This document shows, in pieces, positions 9,588 through 17,316 of a stretch of DNA of 32,275 nucleotides. The position numbers and the translations under genes are program-made. Positions within the stretch are counted from its first letter, which is position 1; every line of letters begins with the position of its first letter. This DNA comes from JABWAJ01 sp046153985 (lineage in GTDB: Bacteria > Bacteroidota > Bacteroidia > Chitinophagales > Saprospiraceae), in contig JBJXFD010000656.1 of NCBI GenBank assembly GCA_046153985.1, positions 1 to 32,275 of the forward strand, in the 5' to 3' direction. The notes beneath the pieces are model-generated. The model worked only from the letters and a program-made list of their open reading frames with translations, did not search any database and had not been told where the DNA came from.

Positions 9588-12404
9588 CTATTCCTTATTT
9601 CCAAAAAAATCAAATTTCAGCCCCACATTAAACCGGGCATTGTAGTATTCAGCCTGCTGTGTGCGGGAACGAATGCCCTGAAAATACCGCAGTGGCTGGT
9701 TGGTGAGGTTGTTTGCATCTGCGAAAATGCGCAAGCGTTTCGAGATGGCATATGAACCATTTACATCGAGGAAAAACTGACGATCATAATACCGGTCACT
9801 GAAATCGTCATCGCCCACTTCATCAATGTAATCAGCTGCATAATTGGCCGAAAGGCGCAGCACTAAACGCTTCGTTTCAAAGGACAAAGATGCGTTGAAT
9901 AAATGCGGCACTGCTCCCGGCAAGTCCAGCCCTTCGCGCTCTTCGCCGTCGCCGTTCCGGATACCGGTTGCATTAGATCCGGTGTAGGTGTAATTGAGAT
10001 AAACACCCAAACCTTTCAAAGCGCCAGGTAAAAAATCGAGTTGGCGTTGCAACGCTATTTCAAAACCATAGACATCGGCAGTACCACCGTTGAGCGGCTG
10101 AAAATAAGTCCACTCGTCGCCGCCGGTGATGTCGGACACGTAGGACTCATCCACGAAAGTGTAAATAAAATCATCCACTTTTTTGTAAAAAGCACCGGCA
10201 GACAGTAAGCCAACTGAGCGAAAATATTTCTCCAGCATCAGGTCGAGATTAGATGCCCGGGTTGGATCCAGATTTGGGTTTCCAGCTGCAATCTCTTCGT
10301 CTTCTGCGATGATATTCTGAAAAGGTACGAGGTCATAGTAGTTGGGGCGCGCCAGGGTATTTGTCCACGCAGCCCGGATAGAAAAATTATCGGAAACATC
10401 GTATTTCAGGTGCAATCCGGGTAATACATTCGTGTAGCTTTTTTCAGCCGTTACTTCCCCGATCAGTTCTTCTTCGTCCAGTACCTGATTGCCGGTGTAT
10501 TCGAGCTGCGTATTTTCTACCCGAATGCCGGCCAGTACGGTCAGTTTATCCGTGAGTTGCTGATTCCAAAGCACATATCCTGCGCTTACCGTCTCATTCA
10601 CCTGGTAATTTCCAGGCAAGTACTCACCAGGCACCGCTTCGCCTTCAAACTGGCTTGGATCGCTTAAATTCAGGTTGCCAATGAAATCAGCCGACGGGAA
10701 AACACCCGCAACGTATTGGCTGCCCGGTATAAAATTATCTTTGGTCTGATCGGTCAATCCTACTTTGTCAAGCAGGTCGTATTGCTCTGTCAACGGGCTG
10801 AACTCAAAAAAATCATTGTCGCGGATTTTGTCTTTAACTTTGATTCGTCCGCCAAATTTAATGGTACCATAGCGCCCTGCAACCTGAGCTGGCAGAGAAA
10901 AGTCGGCACGGAAATTCATATCCTTTTCTTCTGTAAATCCGTTTTCTTCCGTCAATTCGTCCAATTCAAATTTGCCGGGTGCAAAATCCGAAGCGTCCAC
11001 CGGGGTCACATTTGGAAACATGGGGTCGCTGACATCCATCGTTACCGGGTACGCATCGTCGGAAGCATATCCAATGTAGCGTTCGCGTTTCTTCTCCTCG
11101 GAAGCTGCCGCGTAGGATGCTTGCCAGTCAAGCCGGAGTTTACCAAATAAGTGATCGCCCCGCAGCGAATAATTCAGCGTGCGTTGCGTTTCCAGACGGC
11201 GGCCATCCGAATCAGACGAGCCTGCTTTTACCTCACGGCTTGCCTCTGCGTTATAGCCTGTGATATTTTCTGTGCCGTCTTCAAAAATGGGTTCGATGTC
11301 TTTGAAGGCCAAACCGAAGCGATTTTCCCAGTCGTCGCGCCAGTTGTATATTCCTTGAAAATAAAGGGTGTGGTTGGCGCCCAGCTTGTAATCTAACGAT
11401 GCGGACAGGCTCCTGCGCTGGCGGCGAACCGCATATTGGCGGATTTCTATTTCTTCGAGAAAAGGATCTACTTCAATATCTTCTTCTGTAAGCGGGCTTT
11501 CTACTTCATTGGCCCAAACCATTTCGATGTTATCCGAACCAAAATCGTGGTCGTTGATCGTTCCGCTTACAATAATCCCCAACTTATCTCCGGCAAACCG
11601 ATCCCCGGCGATGAGGGTTCCTGTCCAGATGGGTTTGTTTGACAGCAGGTTTAATCCACTGGCAAGCGTGCCTGAAAGCCGCAACCCGCTCGGCGCCGCG
11701 CGCGTGATGAGGTTTACAGCGCCACCCAGAGCGTCGGCTTCCATATCGGGCGTAAGGGTTTTATTGACTTCAATCGTTTGCACCATATCAGAAGGAATGA
11801 GATCCAATTGCACATTCCTGTTGTCTCCTTCCGCAGATGGAACCCGTTCTCCGTTAATCCGAACCGCGTTGAGCTGCGGGGCAAAACCACGAATCAGCAC
11901 GTTACGCGCCTCTCCCTGGTCGCCTTGCATCGTTATCCCCGGAATGCGTTTCAAGGCGTCTCCTGTGTTTGCATCCGGAAAACGTCCGATCTGGTCGGCA
12001 GCGACAATATTGGTGACGTTGATGTTGTTTTTTTGTTGATTGAGCGCTTTCGCCTGACCTTTCAACCGGTCGCCAAGTACCAATACTTCATTAATCAATT
12101 GAACGCCCGAAGTAAGCCGGATATCCAATTCCGTCGTTTGGCCATCCTGAATGACCGCTTGCTTTTGCACCGCCTGGTACCCGATGTATGCAATTTCCAG
12201 CGTATATTCCCCGGCTTTGAGATTTGAGATAACATATTTACCGTTGCCATCGGTAACAGCGCCCCGATTGAGGCTGCTTACATAAACCGTTGCGCCCGGA
12301 AGCGAAAGGCCATCCTCATCCAGGACAACCCCGGTAATTATGCCCTGAGCGTATAAGGAAGAGCAGGTGATGAAGGCCAGCAAAAGCAGTAAAGAACTTT
12401 TCAT
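9588..12404 (-). CDS. TonB-dependent outer-membrane receptor
   Basis: An outer-membrane active-transport porin of about 938 aa. From the N-terminus: a signal peptide (MKSSLLLLLAFI..., cleaved after YAQ), a carboxypeptidase-regulatory-like beta-sandwich (IITGVVLDEDGLSLPGATVYV, continuing to about residue 105), a plug domain (IGRFPDANTGDALKRIPGI; VLIRGFAPQLNAVRINGERV), and a long barrel ending in an aromatic terminus (NVGLKFDFFGNKE). The plug resembles the TonB-receptor group often found beside hydrolases. The frame could be extended to a TTG at 12419, but the ATG at 12404 puts the signal peptide at the start. The neighbouring phytase suggests an organophosphate or phytate-derived ligand, which is inference; carbohydrate or siderophore ligands are not excluded. 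Confidence 0.93.
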   Translation of the reverse strand: MKSSLLLLLAFITCSSLYAQGIITGVVLDEDGLSLPGATVYVSSLNRGAVTDGNGKYVISNLKAGEYTLEIAYIGYQAVQKQAVIQDGQTTELDIRLTSGVQLINEVLVLGDRLKGQAKALNQQKNNINVTNIVAADQIGRFPDANTGDALKRIPGITMQGDQGEARNVLIRGFAPQLNAVRINGERVPSAEGDNRNVQLDLIPSDMVQTIEVNKTLTPDMEADALGGAVNLITRAAPSGLRLSGTLASGLNLLSNKPIWTGTLIAGDRFAGDKLGIIVSGTINDHDFGSDNIEMVWANEVESPLTEEDIEVDPFLEEIEIRQYAVRRQRRSLSASLDYKLGANHTLYFQGIYNWRDDWENRFGLAFKDIEPIFEDGTENITGYNAEASREVKAGSSDSDGRRLETQRTLNYSLRGDHLFGKLRLDWQASYAAASEEKKRERYIGYASDDAYPVTMDVSDPMFPNVTPVDASDFAPGKFELDELTEENGFTEEKDMNFRADFSLPAQVAGRYGTIKFGGRIKVKDKIRDNDFFEFSPLTEQYDLLDKVGLTDQTKDNFIPGSQYVAGVFPSADFIGNLNLSDPSQFEGEAVPGEYLPGNYQVNETVSAGYVLWNQQLTDKLTVLAGIRVENTQLEYTGNQVLDEEELIGEVTAEKSYTNVLPGLHLKYDVSDNFSIRAAWTNTLARPNYYDLVPFQNIIAEDEEIAAGNPNLDPTRASNLDLMLEKYFRSVGLLSAGAFYKKVDDFIYTFVDESYVSDITGGDEWTYFQPLNGGTADVYGFEIALQRQLDFLPGALKGLGVYLNYTYTGSNATGIRNGDGEEREGLDLPGAVPHLFNASLSFETKRLVLRLSANYAADYIDEVGDDDFSDRYYDRQFFLDVNGSYAISKRLRIFADANNLTNQPLRYFQGIRSRTQQAEYYNARFNVGLKFDFFGNKE

Positions 12405-12416
12405 GCGTTTTGACGG

Positions 12417-12424
12417 CAAAAGTA
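12417..12424 (-). promoter_or_regulatory. Possible -7 element (TACTTTTG) of TonB receptor gene
   Basis: On the minus strand TACTTTTG matches the Bacteroidota -7 consensus TAnnTTTG. It lies only 12 bases from the ATG at 12404, and no matching -33 TTG could be found at the right distance. The call would imply a very short leader, so confidence is low. Confidence 0.2.
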
Positions 12425-12540
12425 GGGGGGTAGTTTTTGCAGCCGTTGACTTTTGGGGTTAAGGAATCTTTACCTTTTGGTTAACGCCATGTTTCCCAAA
12501 ACAAGCACATGGACTTGTAGTTTTGCCATAAGCCGTATGT

Positions 12541-13980
12541 CTATTTGCCCTTCAAAACCTCCTTTGCAAAATCCACCCAGTCACCCTGCGCCGGCGCCCG
12601 GTATTGCGGCGGAAATCCGATAAACTCATTTTTGCTTTTTGTCCGGTATTTGACGGTCGTGCAGGCAATAGTATAGCCACCGCAAGGGGTGGTGGTTGTC
12701 ATCGCATTTCCGAAGCCCAGATACCCGCCGGAATTTTCGCCGATGGTGACGACTTTATCGCTTTGCCGGGCGTAATAGATGAGTCCTTCCGCAGCACTGG
12801 CCGTGCCCCTGTTGAAGAGGATTGCCACTTTCCGGGGGTAGGTGGTCACGCTGTCGTATGTCCAGGGTTCGGACGGGTAATCCTCAGTTTCCAGCACTAA
12901 GGAGAAGGGTTTGGCTGCTTTCATTTTTGCCAGGGTGCGCCGCGTGCCGCTGAGGGTAGCTGCGCCGTAGCTGGCAGAATCCTGTTCCTGTCGGGCCAGC
13001 GCCTCTTCGTAGCGCCGGATGTTGTCGGGCGACACCCAAATTTCAGACGTATCCAACATCATCGGCCGGGAATAGAGGAAGGGCATGAGGCCGTAGTAGC
13101 ACTGTTCTGACCCGCCGCCGTTGTCCCGCAAGTCTACAATCAGCCAGGGCTTGTCGGTGATGCGACCGGAAATGGATTCGTAAAAGGTTTCGTAATCGTT
13201 GTACAAGGCCCCTTCAAACGAACTTAGTCTGACGTAGTTGGTTTGCGCGTCGAGTTCCCTGAATTCGAAAGGAGTGGATTTTGGCGATTGCGCCTGAACT
13301 TTGGCGTAGCCGATCTGCGGAATCTCCCCGTTTTTGAGGTCGCTAACCATCGTGATGACTGCCGGATCAAAACCGGTCAGATGATATTTGACGAAATATT
13401 TATCGCCGCTGATGCGCTTCAATTCCAGCACGACATGGCCATCGTTGACCAGTTTGGAAGCGGTACGGATTGCAATGCCGACGAAGTCGCGGGTTTTTGT
13501 CTTGTTTTTCAGGACGGCTATTTGCAACCGTCCGTTGGTGTAAATGCCCTCGACCATGCTGGCTTTGGGAGAGGCCAAGTAAGCAATAAGCTGGGCCGTA
13601 TCTATGGAAATACTTTCTTTAGCCAGATACGCCGCCGAGTTCTTGAAACGATCTAATGCCTCAGGCGCGCTTAAATCCAGCCGTTTCAACCCGGAAATAT
13701 TGGAAGAAATGCCGATGTGGTGGTCTTGCAGTAAATCTGTGTATTTTGAGAGATAAACTAAACAGTCTTCTTTGAGGCGTTTTGAGGCCACAGCTTTTTT
13801 GAGTTTTGCTACTTCGGCTTTGTACACGACCAGTTTTTTTCCGGTAAAATTGGTTTGAAATCCGGGGTGGTTCGCTTCGAAATATTGCTGCACCGCATCA
13901 AATTCCGTCTCACAGTTACAAGGCTGGGCAAGCCCTGTCAGGGGGATCAGGAGAACAAATGTCAGGATTATTGCGCTCAT
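12541..13980 (-). CDS. Secreted S41-family peptidase
   Basis: A 479-aa exported serine protease. A signal peptide covers about 1-18 (MSAIILTFVLLIPLTGLAQ). The S41 core contains WLIVDLRDNGGG (279-290) and the nucleophile loop RGTASAAEGL with Ser395, followed by IGENSGG. The lysine of CtpA-type enzymes (GKG after the serine) is not seen; an upstream DHHIG (H87/H88) suggests the Ser-His, tricorn-like arrangement. No PDZ domain is obvious in the ~170-240 linker. It lies alone between the receptor gene and the accessory island, on the same strand as both. The role is probably housekeeping protein turnover; the substrate is unknown. Confidence 0.85.
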   Translation of the reverse strand: MSAIILTFVLLIPLTGLAQPCNCETEFDAVQQYFEANHPGFQTNFTGKKLVVYKAEVAKLKKAVASKRLKEDCLVYLSKYTDLLQDHHIGISSNISGLKRLDLSAPEALDRFKNSAAYLAKESISIDTAQLIAYLASPKASMVEGIYTNGRLQIAVLKNKTKTRDFVGIAIRTASKLVNDGHVVLELKRISGDKYFVKYHLTGFDPAVITMVSDLKNGEIPQIGYAKVQAQSPKSTPFEFRELDAQTNYVRLSSFEGALYNDYETFYESISGRITDKPWLIVDLRDNGGGSEQCYYGLMPFLYSRPMMLDTSEIWVSPDNIRRYEEALARQEQDSASYGAATLSGTRRTLAKMKAAKPFSLVLETEDYPSEPWTYDSVTTYPRKVAILFNRGTASAAEGLIYYARQSDKVVTIGENSGGYLGFGNAMTTTTPCGGYTIACTTVKYRTKSKNEFIGFPPQYRAPAQGDWVDFAKEVLKGK

Positions 13981-14056
13981 TTTAATGCTACTTTGTCACT
14001 CTATTGGCCGCAATTTAAGCGAATATTTGAAAAATTGGGCAGCGCCGATTCAGCAA

Positions 14057-14096
14057 CCCTAAAGCGGCAGGAGTTGTCTCAATTTTTGCGATTCGG
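14057..14096. repeat. Repeat C, left copy
   Basis: CCCTAAAGCGGCAGG, then one variable base, then GTTGTCTCAATTT, then GCGATTCGG. The same words in the same order and orientation recur at 24346-24385. Weaker similarity extends on both sides (AAAATTG before, TTTTGAG after). This copy lies between the S41 peptidase gene and the HNH gene. The 61-codon minus-strand frame crossing it looks like a by-product of the repeat. Confidence 0.7.
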
Positions 14097-14133
14097 AAGT
14101 GGGGTTTTGAGGGGTTATTTGCGTTTGGGTTCA

Positions 14134-14186
14134 GGCGCGCAAATCTGCGGAAGGGAGATCGGGTTTGGGAATACTTTATGGCAGCG
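14134..14186. repeat. Repeat A, degenerate copy 0
   Basis: GCGCGCAAATCTGCGG and GGGAATACTTTATGGCAGCG match the inner part and the conserved end (GGAACACTTTATGCCAGCGG) of repeat A, although the hairpin half is lost. It ends 10 bases from the stop codon of the HNH gene, on its 3' side. Confidence 0.5.
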
Positions 14187-14196
14187 AATTTAGAAA

Positions 14197-14628
14197 TCAC
14201 ATATCAGGATGGGCGCTATAAGATAATAATGCTTTGCGCAAATTGACTAAGCCGGGTCGGTTCATTTTCAGCAAATCTATGGTTGCGCGACCTTGTGGTG
14301 TCAATCCTGTTAAAAGCGTAAGGTCTTCACTCCATGAGAAATGCTCCCGCCATTTATCTTTTCTTGGATGAAAAAGCGGAACTAGGGTTCCTGTCTGAGG
14401 ATCATTCCAGGAAATATGAAAGTGCTTGTTTGCATTACAACCACCACAGGAATAAGCCAGGTTGTTATCGGCATTTGTGCCGCCATGCAGAAGGGAATTT
14501 ACGTGCTCAATATTGAATACATCAGTTGAAAAATCTTCCGGTATGCGGCAATACTCGCATAGAAATGCTGCCCTTGTGGCAATGAGCAGCCGTTTTGCAG
14601 GCGAAACTTTACGCCTCGGCATGGCCAT
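14197..14628 (-). CDS. HNH endonuclease
   Basis: A 143-aa protein with a zinc-supported HNH fold: CEYC (C24, C27), FNIEHV with H42, the GGTNADNN segment (N55/N56), then CGGC (C61, C64) and NANKH (H69). After the nuclease domain comes LVPLFHPRKDKWREHFSW, which recurs in a family of small bacterial HNH proteins. Codon 3 is a second possible start (14622). The first 20 bases overlap the 3' end of the upstream 137-aa gene, so the two are almost certainly co-translated. I recall the same gene order, with a similar small helical partner, in cyanobacteria. The role may be DNA-cutting toxin or defence nuclease, with the partner as immunity or specificity factor; this is inference. Confidence 0.85.
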   Translation of the reverse strand: MAMPRRKVSPAKRLLIATRAAFLCEYCRIPEDFSTDVFNIEHVNSLLHGGTNADNNLAYSCGGCNANKHFHISWNDPQTGTLVPLFHPRKDKWREHFSWSEDLTLLTGLTPQGRATIDLLKMNRPGLVNLRKALLSYSAHPDM

Positions 14629-15022
14629 GACGCCTTTTTCTGAGTTGTTCTCCTACTTCTTTCAGAGAAACTTGCCGCAGGGCTGCCAATTCGGCCATCA
14701 GGTGGACGCGAACCAATGCCCTTTCTTCCATAAAATCCACGATTTGAAGCAGTTCCTGATGCTCCGACTCCAAAATTTTCTCCTCCTCGAGTTTGGCGTG
14801 AAGCCATTTATAGCGATGCCTGACAAACTCAGGGACGACGTGATCAATCTCTTCCAACAATTCTTTCTCCCGAGCTGCCGGCGACGGATTTTTTCGCCCG
14901 TCTAAGATATGATTCACCGTATCCGCCAACTTTTCCAAGTCGGATGTTTCCAACCTGGAGACTCCGTTTACCAAGTCCTCAAAACCGACCCGGATGCCTT
15001 TTTGTATTTCTATGGTTTGCAT
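14609..15022 (-). CDS. Small helical protein partnered with HNH nuclease
   Basis: A 137-aa, charged, mainly helical protein with no domain I can name. It begins MQTIEIQKGIRVGFEDLVNG; the middle is heptad-like (LLEEIDHVVPEF; HAKLEEEKILESEHQELLQI) and the end is basic (LRKRRHGHAEA). The stop falls 20 bases inside the HNH gene. A perfect 12-bp palindrome lies 31 bases upstream of its ATG. The pairing is reminiscent of a toxin-antitoxin or nuclease-immunity arrangement, but the sequence alone does not show which job it does. Confidence 0.75.
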   Translation of the reverse strand: MQTIEIQKGIRVGFEDLVNGVSRLETSDLEKLADTVNHILDGRKNPSPAAREKELLEEIDHVVPEFVRHRYKWLHAKLEEEKILESEHQELLQIVDFMEERALVRVHLMAELAALRQVSLKEVGEQLRKRRHGHAEA

Positions 15023-15052
15023 ATCGGATAACTGTTTTCTACAGTTGAGTGG

Positions 15053-15064
15053 TGTAAATTTACA
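15053..15064. promoter_or_regulatory. Palindrome TGTAAATTTACA upstream of HNH pair
   Basis: A perfect 12-bp palindrome lies 31 bases before the ATG at 15022. On the minus strand it includes TAAATTTA, one base off the Bacteroidota -7 consensus TAnnTTTG. It could therefore be both promoter element and operator for autoregulation. Confidence 0.4.
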
Positions 15065-15210
15065 TTAAAAACGGTAGAAGGGGAAGTTTGGTTTGCGAAA
15101 AGCTGGCGTGAAGCAATTTATTCACAGCCTCTTTTTCAATAGATCAAATGCGCAACGCGATCTGTACCGCTGATCAACGGCAAGCAGCGCTATCCCGGTT
15201 GCTGTTGGAA

Positions 15211-15280
15211 CCTCCCACACCGTCAACGTCACACGCTCATTCCGACCTCTGGGCGTAAACGGGTCAAAGCTGCGGGCTCC
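15211..15280. repeat. Repeat B, copy 1
   Basis: It shares CCTCCCACACCGTCAAC, then ACGCTC, CCGACCTCTGG and GGTCAAAGCTGC with copies at 16207 and 18347. Read on the minus strand all copies keep an open peptide of the type SFDPFTPRGRNERV. The gene-free stretch 15023-15582 otherwise holds two repeat A copies and nothing else I can assign. Confidence 0.65.
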
Positions 15281-15401
15281 AGCCCGGCGGGAATGAACGC
15301 AAAATCAAATCCCGGCTGTCGGCACAAAACCAATATCGCTCCAAATATCATCGAGTAGCAAGACATCATTGGCTTTTTGTTTGGCGCCATTTCCTTATTA
15401 C

Positions 15402-15484
15402 GCCGCTCAGGAGAGCGGAAGACAGACCGCGACGGATTGGAAATCTGTGCGAGCGAGACCGGGTAGGAACACTTTATGGCAGCG
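15402..15484. repeat. Repeat A, copy 1
   Basis: It begins with the hairpin CCGCTC-AGGA-GAGCGG, continues with GACAGACCGCGACGGATTGG and GCGAGCGAGACC, and ends with GGAACACTTTATGGCAGCG. It lies 3' of the gene at 15583-16068. Confidence 0.8.
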
Positions 15485-15515
15485 AGAGACCATGGACGCT
15501 TGGTACGCATTAGCC

Positions 15516-15575
15516 GACCGCTCAGGAGAGCGGAAGACGAACCGCGACGGGTTAAAAACCCTGGCGAGCCACGCG
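15516..15575. repeat. Repeat A, copy 2 (partial)
   Basis: The same hairpin CCGCTC-AGGA-GAGCGG and ACCGCGACGGGTTAAAAACC are present, but the conserved end GGAACACTTTATGCCAGCGG is replaced by unrelated sequence. It lies 7 bases from the stop of the gene at 15583. Confidence 0.7.
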
Positions 15576-15582
15576 ATTTTGA

Positions 15583-16068
15583 CTATGCGAGGGGAAGACT
15601 TGGTGCCAACTGGGTAATGCCTGCCATTTCGAGGATCAATTTGGCAACATGGAGCAGTTCGCAATCGGTCTCTTTATAGAGTTTTGCAATGCCTTGTTCG
15701 ATATTCGGATCCCGATACCCCCCGGTTTCATACACCGCTTTCACCACTTTCACCGGCAAAGAGCCGGTGGATTCAGTTAATTTGAAAGGGCTTTGCTGCA
15801 AAACGGTGTGCTTGAGCATGGCCTCACAAACCCGGAGAAAGGGAACTTTATTCAACGTTTCATCGGATGCGACTTTGAAGCCAAAAGGCGATTTAGGTTC
15901 AAATGGCTCATAGAGCATCCATTGCATCTGGTTGGGAGAAATCCCCAAAAATTCAGGGCGACCCAAGGCATTTTGTTGTGAAGATACTTCATTGATCAGC
16001 GCTTGAAATTCTTCTACGGATTTGATGCCGCGCTCGTTGATGAGTTGCTGTATTTTGTCCCTGTCCAT
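15583..16068 (-). CDS. Hypothetical protein, possibly 3'-truncated
   Basis: A 161-aa protein starting MDRDKIQQLINERGIKSVEEF. The segments GRPEFLGISPNQMQWMLYEPF, DETLNKVPFLRVCEAML and LPVKVVKAVYE resemble the N-terminal part of a longer uncharacterised Bacteroidota family I recall as about 300 aa or more. Here it stops after LEMAGITQLAPSLPLA, right at the repeat A copies, so the 3' part may have been lost when the repeats were placed. No catalytic motif is visible. Helices dominate; there is no signal peptide or membrane segment. It is flanked on both sides by repeat A/B clusters and has no operon partner. Confidence 0.7.
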   Translation of the reverse strand: MDRDKIQQLINERGIKSVEEFQALINEVSSQQNALGRPEFLGISPNQMQWMLYEPFEPKSPFGFKVASDETLNKVPFLRVCEAMLKHTVLQQSPFKLTESTGSLPVKVVKAVYETGGYRDPNIEQGIAKLYKETDCELLHVAKLILEMAGITQLAPSLPLA

Positions 16069-16206
16069 GAGGCGTGATTATGTTCTTGAATTTCCGCTCT
16101 AAAATTAAGAATTGGCCTTAGTTTTTTATATGGATTGGTTAAGATATGGAGAGACCGGGATTAATTGTTTGAAAATAATTCTTTTAGAATGACGATGGCG
16201 ACTAAT

Positions 16207-16260
16207 CTCCCGCGCTCGTTCCAACCTCTGGTCGCATAGGGGGCAAAGTTGCGGATTCCG
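16207..16260. repeat. Repeat B, copy 2
   Basis: CGCGCTCGTTCCAACCTCTGG, CGCATAGG and GGCAAAGTTGCGG match the other B copies. About 30 bases on, ATCCCGGCTGTC and ACAAAACCAAT are shared with the sequence after copy 1 (15308-15333), so B1 and B2 belong to a longer composite unit that also contains a repeat A. The gap 16069-16495 holds only these repeats. Confidence 0.6.
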
Positions 16261-16421
16261 CTCTGCTACAAAAAACAATGAATGAAATCCCGGCTGTCTT
16301 ACAAAACCAATAAAAGTTAAGCCCGTGTTGGTTGAGGATTTTGTAAGGAGCTTTGGAACGAGCTGGGAAGACGGGGTTCCGGCGGGTTCTGGAAGCAAAA
16401 AAAGCGGACCACTTGGCAAAC

Positions 16422-16507
16422 ACCGCTCAGGAGAGCGGAAGACAGACCGCGACGGATTGGGAATCCGCGCGAGCAACACCGTGTTTAGGAACACTTTATG
16501 CCAGCGG
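16422..16507. repeat. Repeat A, copy 3 (best preserved)
   Basis: CACCGCTCAGGAGAGCGG, GACAGACCGCGACGGATTGG, GAATCCGCGCGAGCAACACC and GGAACACTTTATGCCAGCGG in order. It overlaps the 3' end of the gene at 16496: the last codons and the TAA stop of that gene lie in the repeat. Confidence 0.85.
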
Positions 16508-17290
16508 GGTTAGACCCCGTTTACTCTCTGTAATATTTGATTGAATAGATAATAATTTAAATTCAATGAGCCTTTTTAGCTCTATTAAATGATGAATATG
16601 AAGACTATTGATCTGCTCCTTTGAATACTGAGATTCTACTTTAGAAAGGCTTTCGCGCAATAAAACATTGTATTGTTGCTGTATGTAAATGAATAGCAAT
16701 TCTTTATCAGAAACGGGAATATTAATATCCTCAAGATCAGTTAAAAATTTAGAAAGCAAATCCATTGCACTATTAAATTTAAGTACGGTTTTTTGAGGAA
16801 CAGTAGAATGGTTTGGATTGTATAAATAGTCGATAATTTTCTGAATTTCACCTGGCTCTTTTTTTGTGTTATTGGAGTCCAATAATATTAATTCTGATTT
16901 TAATAATTCATGAAGTCGAAAAATATAATCCCTGTTGTAATAAATTTTTTGATCGTTCTTTGCTTCTATTACTTGTGTGCTTATTATTTCGTTAGCTTTA
17001 ATTTGGGCTTTAAAAGCCAAATACACCAATATTGCACTAACCAGATTAACTATTGGTGCAGTTATGCCTCCAATTGTATCTCCAATAGCTCCAGTAGTCG
17101 AATCAAACCTTCCCCATCCCCATTCCATTGTAAAAATCCAGGGCGCACTAGGAACAAAAACAATGCCTATAAGGATAACGATTTTGCCTAAAAGGCTTGC
17201 GTTTTTCCAAAATTCATTCCATTCGTGTTTACGTGCCTTCCACCATTGTTTGACATCTATACTTTGCTTTTTATTGGATGGATTTTCCAT
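16496..17290 (-). CDS. Membrane protein resembling phage abortive-infection AbiC-like family
   Basis: A 264-aa inner-membrane protein. Hydrophobic helices lie at about 33-53 and 74-94, separated by the short loop TMEWGWGRFDSTTGAIGD; the rest (100-264) is a charged helical cytoplasmic domain. The segment TTGAIGDTIGGITAPIVNL followed by VYLAFKAQ is almost identical to one in the protein at 20678-21499 and resembles the signature of proteins annotated as putative phage abortive infection (putAbiC). It begins 26 bases after the HEPN-like gene, so both are one operon. The C-terminal residues TPLA and the stop codon come from repeat A. The gene is markedly AT-rich compared with the flanks. Defence role is inference from family and context. 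Confidence 0.75.
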   Translation of the reverse strand: MENPSNKKQSIDVKQWWKARKHEWNEFWKNASLLGKIVILIGIVFVPSAPWIFTMEWGWGRFDSTTGAIGDTIGGITAPIVNLVSAILVYLAFKAQIKANEIISTQVIEAKNDQKIYYNRDYIFRLHELLKSELILLDSNNTKKEPGEIQKIIDYLYNPNHSTVPQKTVLKFNSAMDLLSKFLTDLEDINIPVSDKELLFIYIQQQYNVLLRESLSKVESQYSKEQINSLHIHHLIELKRLIEFKLLSIQSNITESKRGLTPLA

Positions 17291-17316
17291 GATTCTATAT
17301 TTTAACTGTAAAGCAG

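Noticed and set aside
16126..16494. 122-codon minus-strand ORF between gene units
   Set aside because: It is composed of repeat A and B translation (NPSRSVFRSPER-type peptide), which reappears in different frames at other copies.
16501..16515. GTTAGAC after repeat A copy 3 as an integron attC core (GTTRRRY)
   Set aside because: The match occurs in one copy only; the corresponding bases in the other copies are GTTACAA, GGTAAAT and similar, and no paired RYYYAAC box is present.
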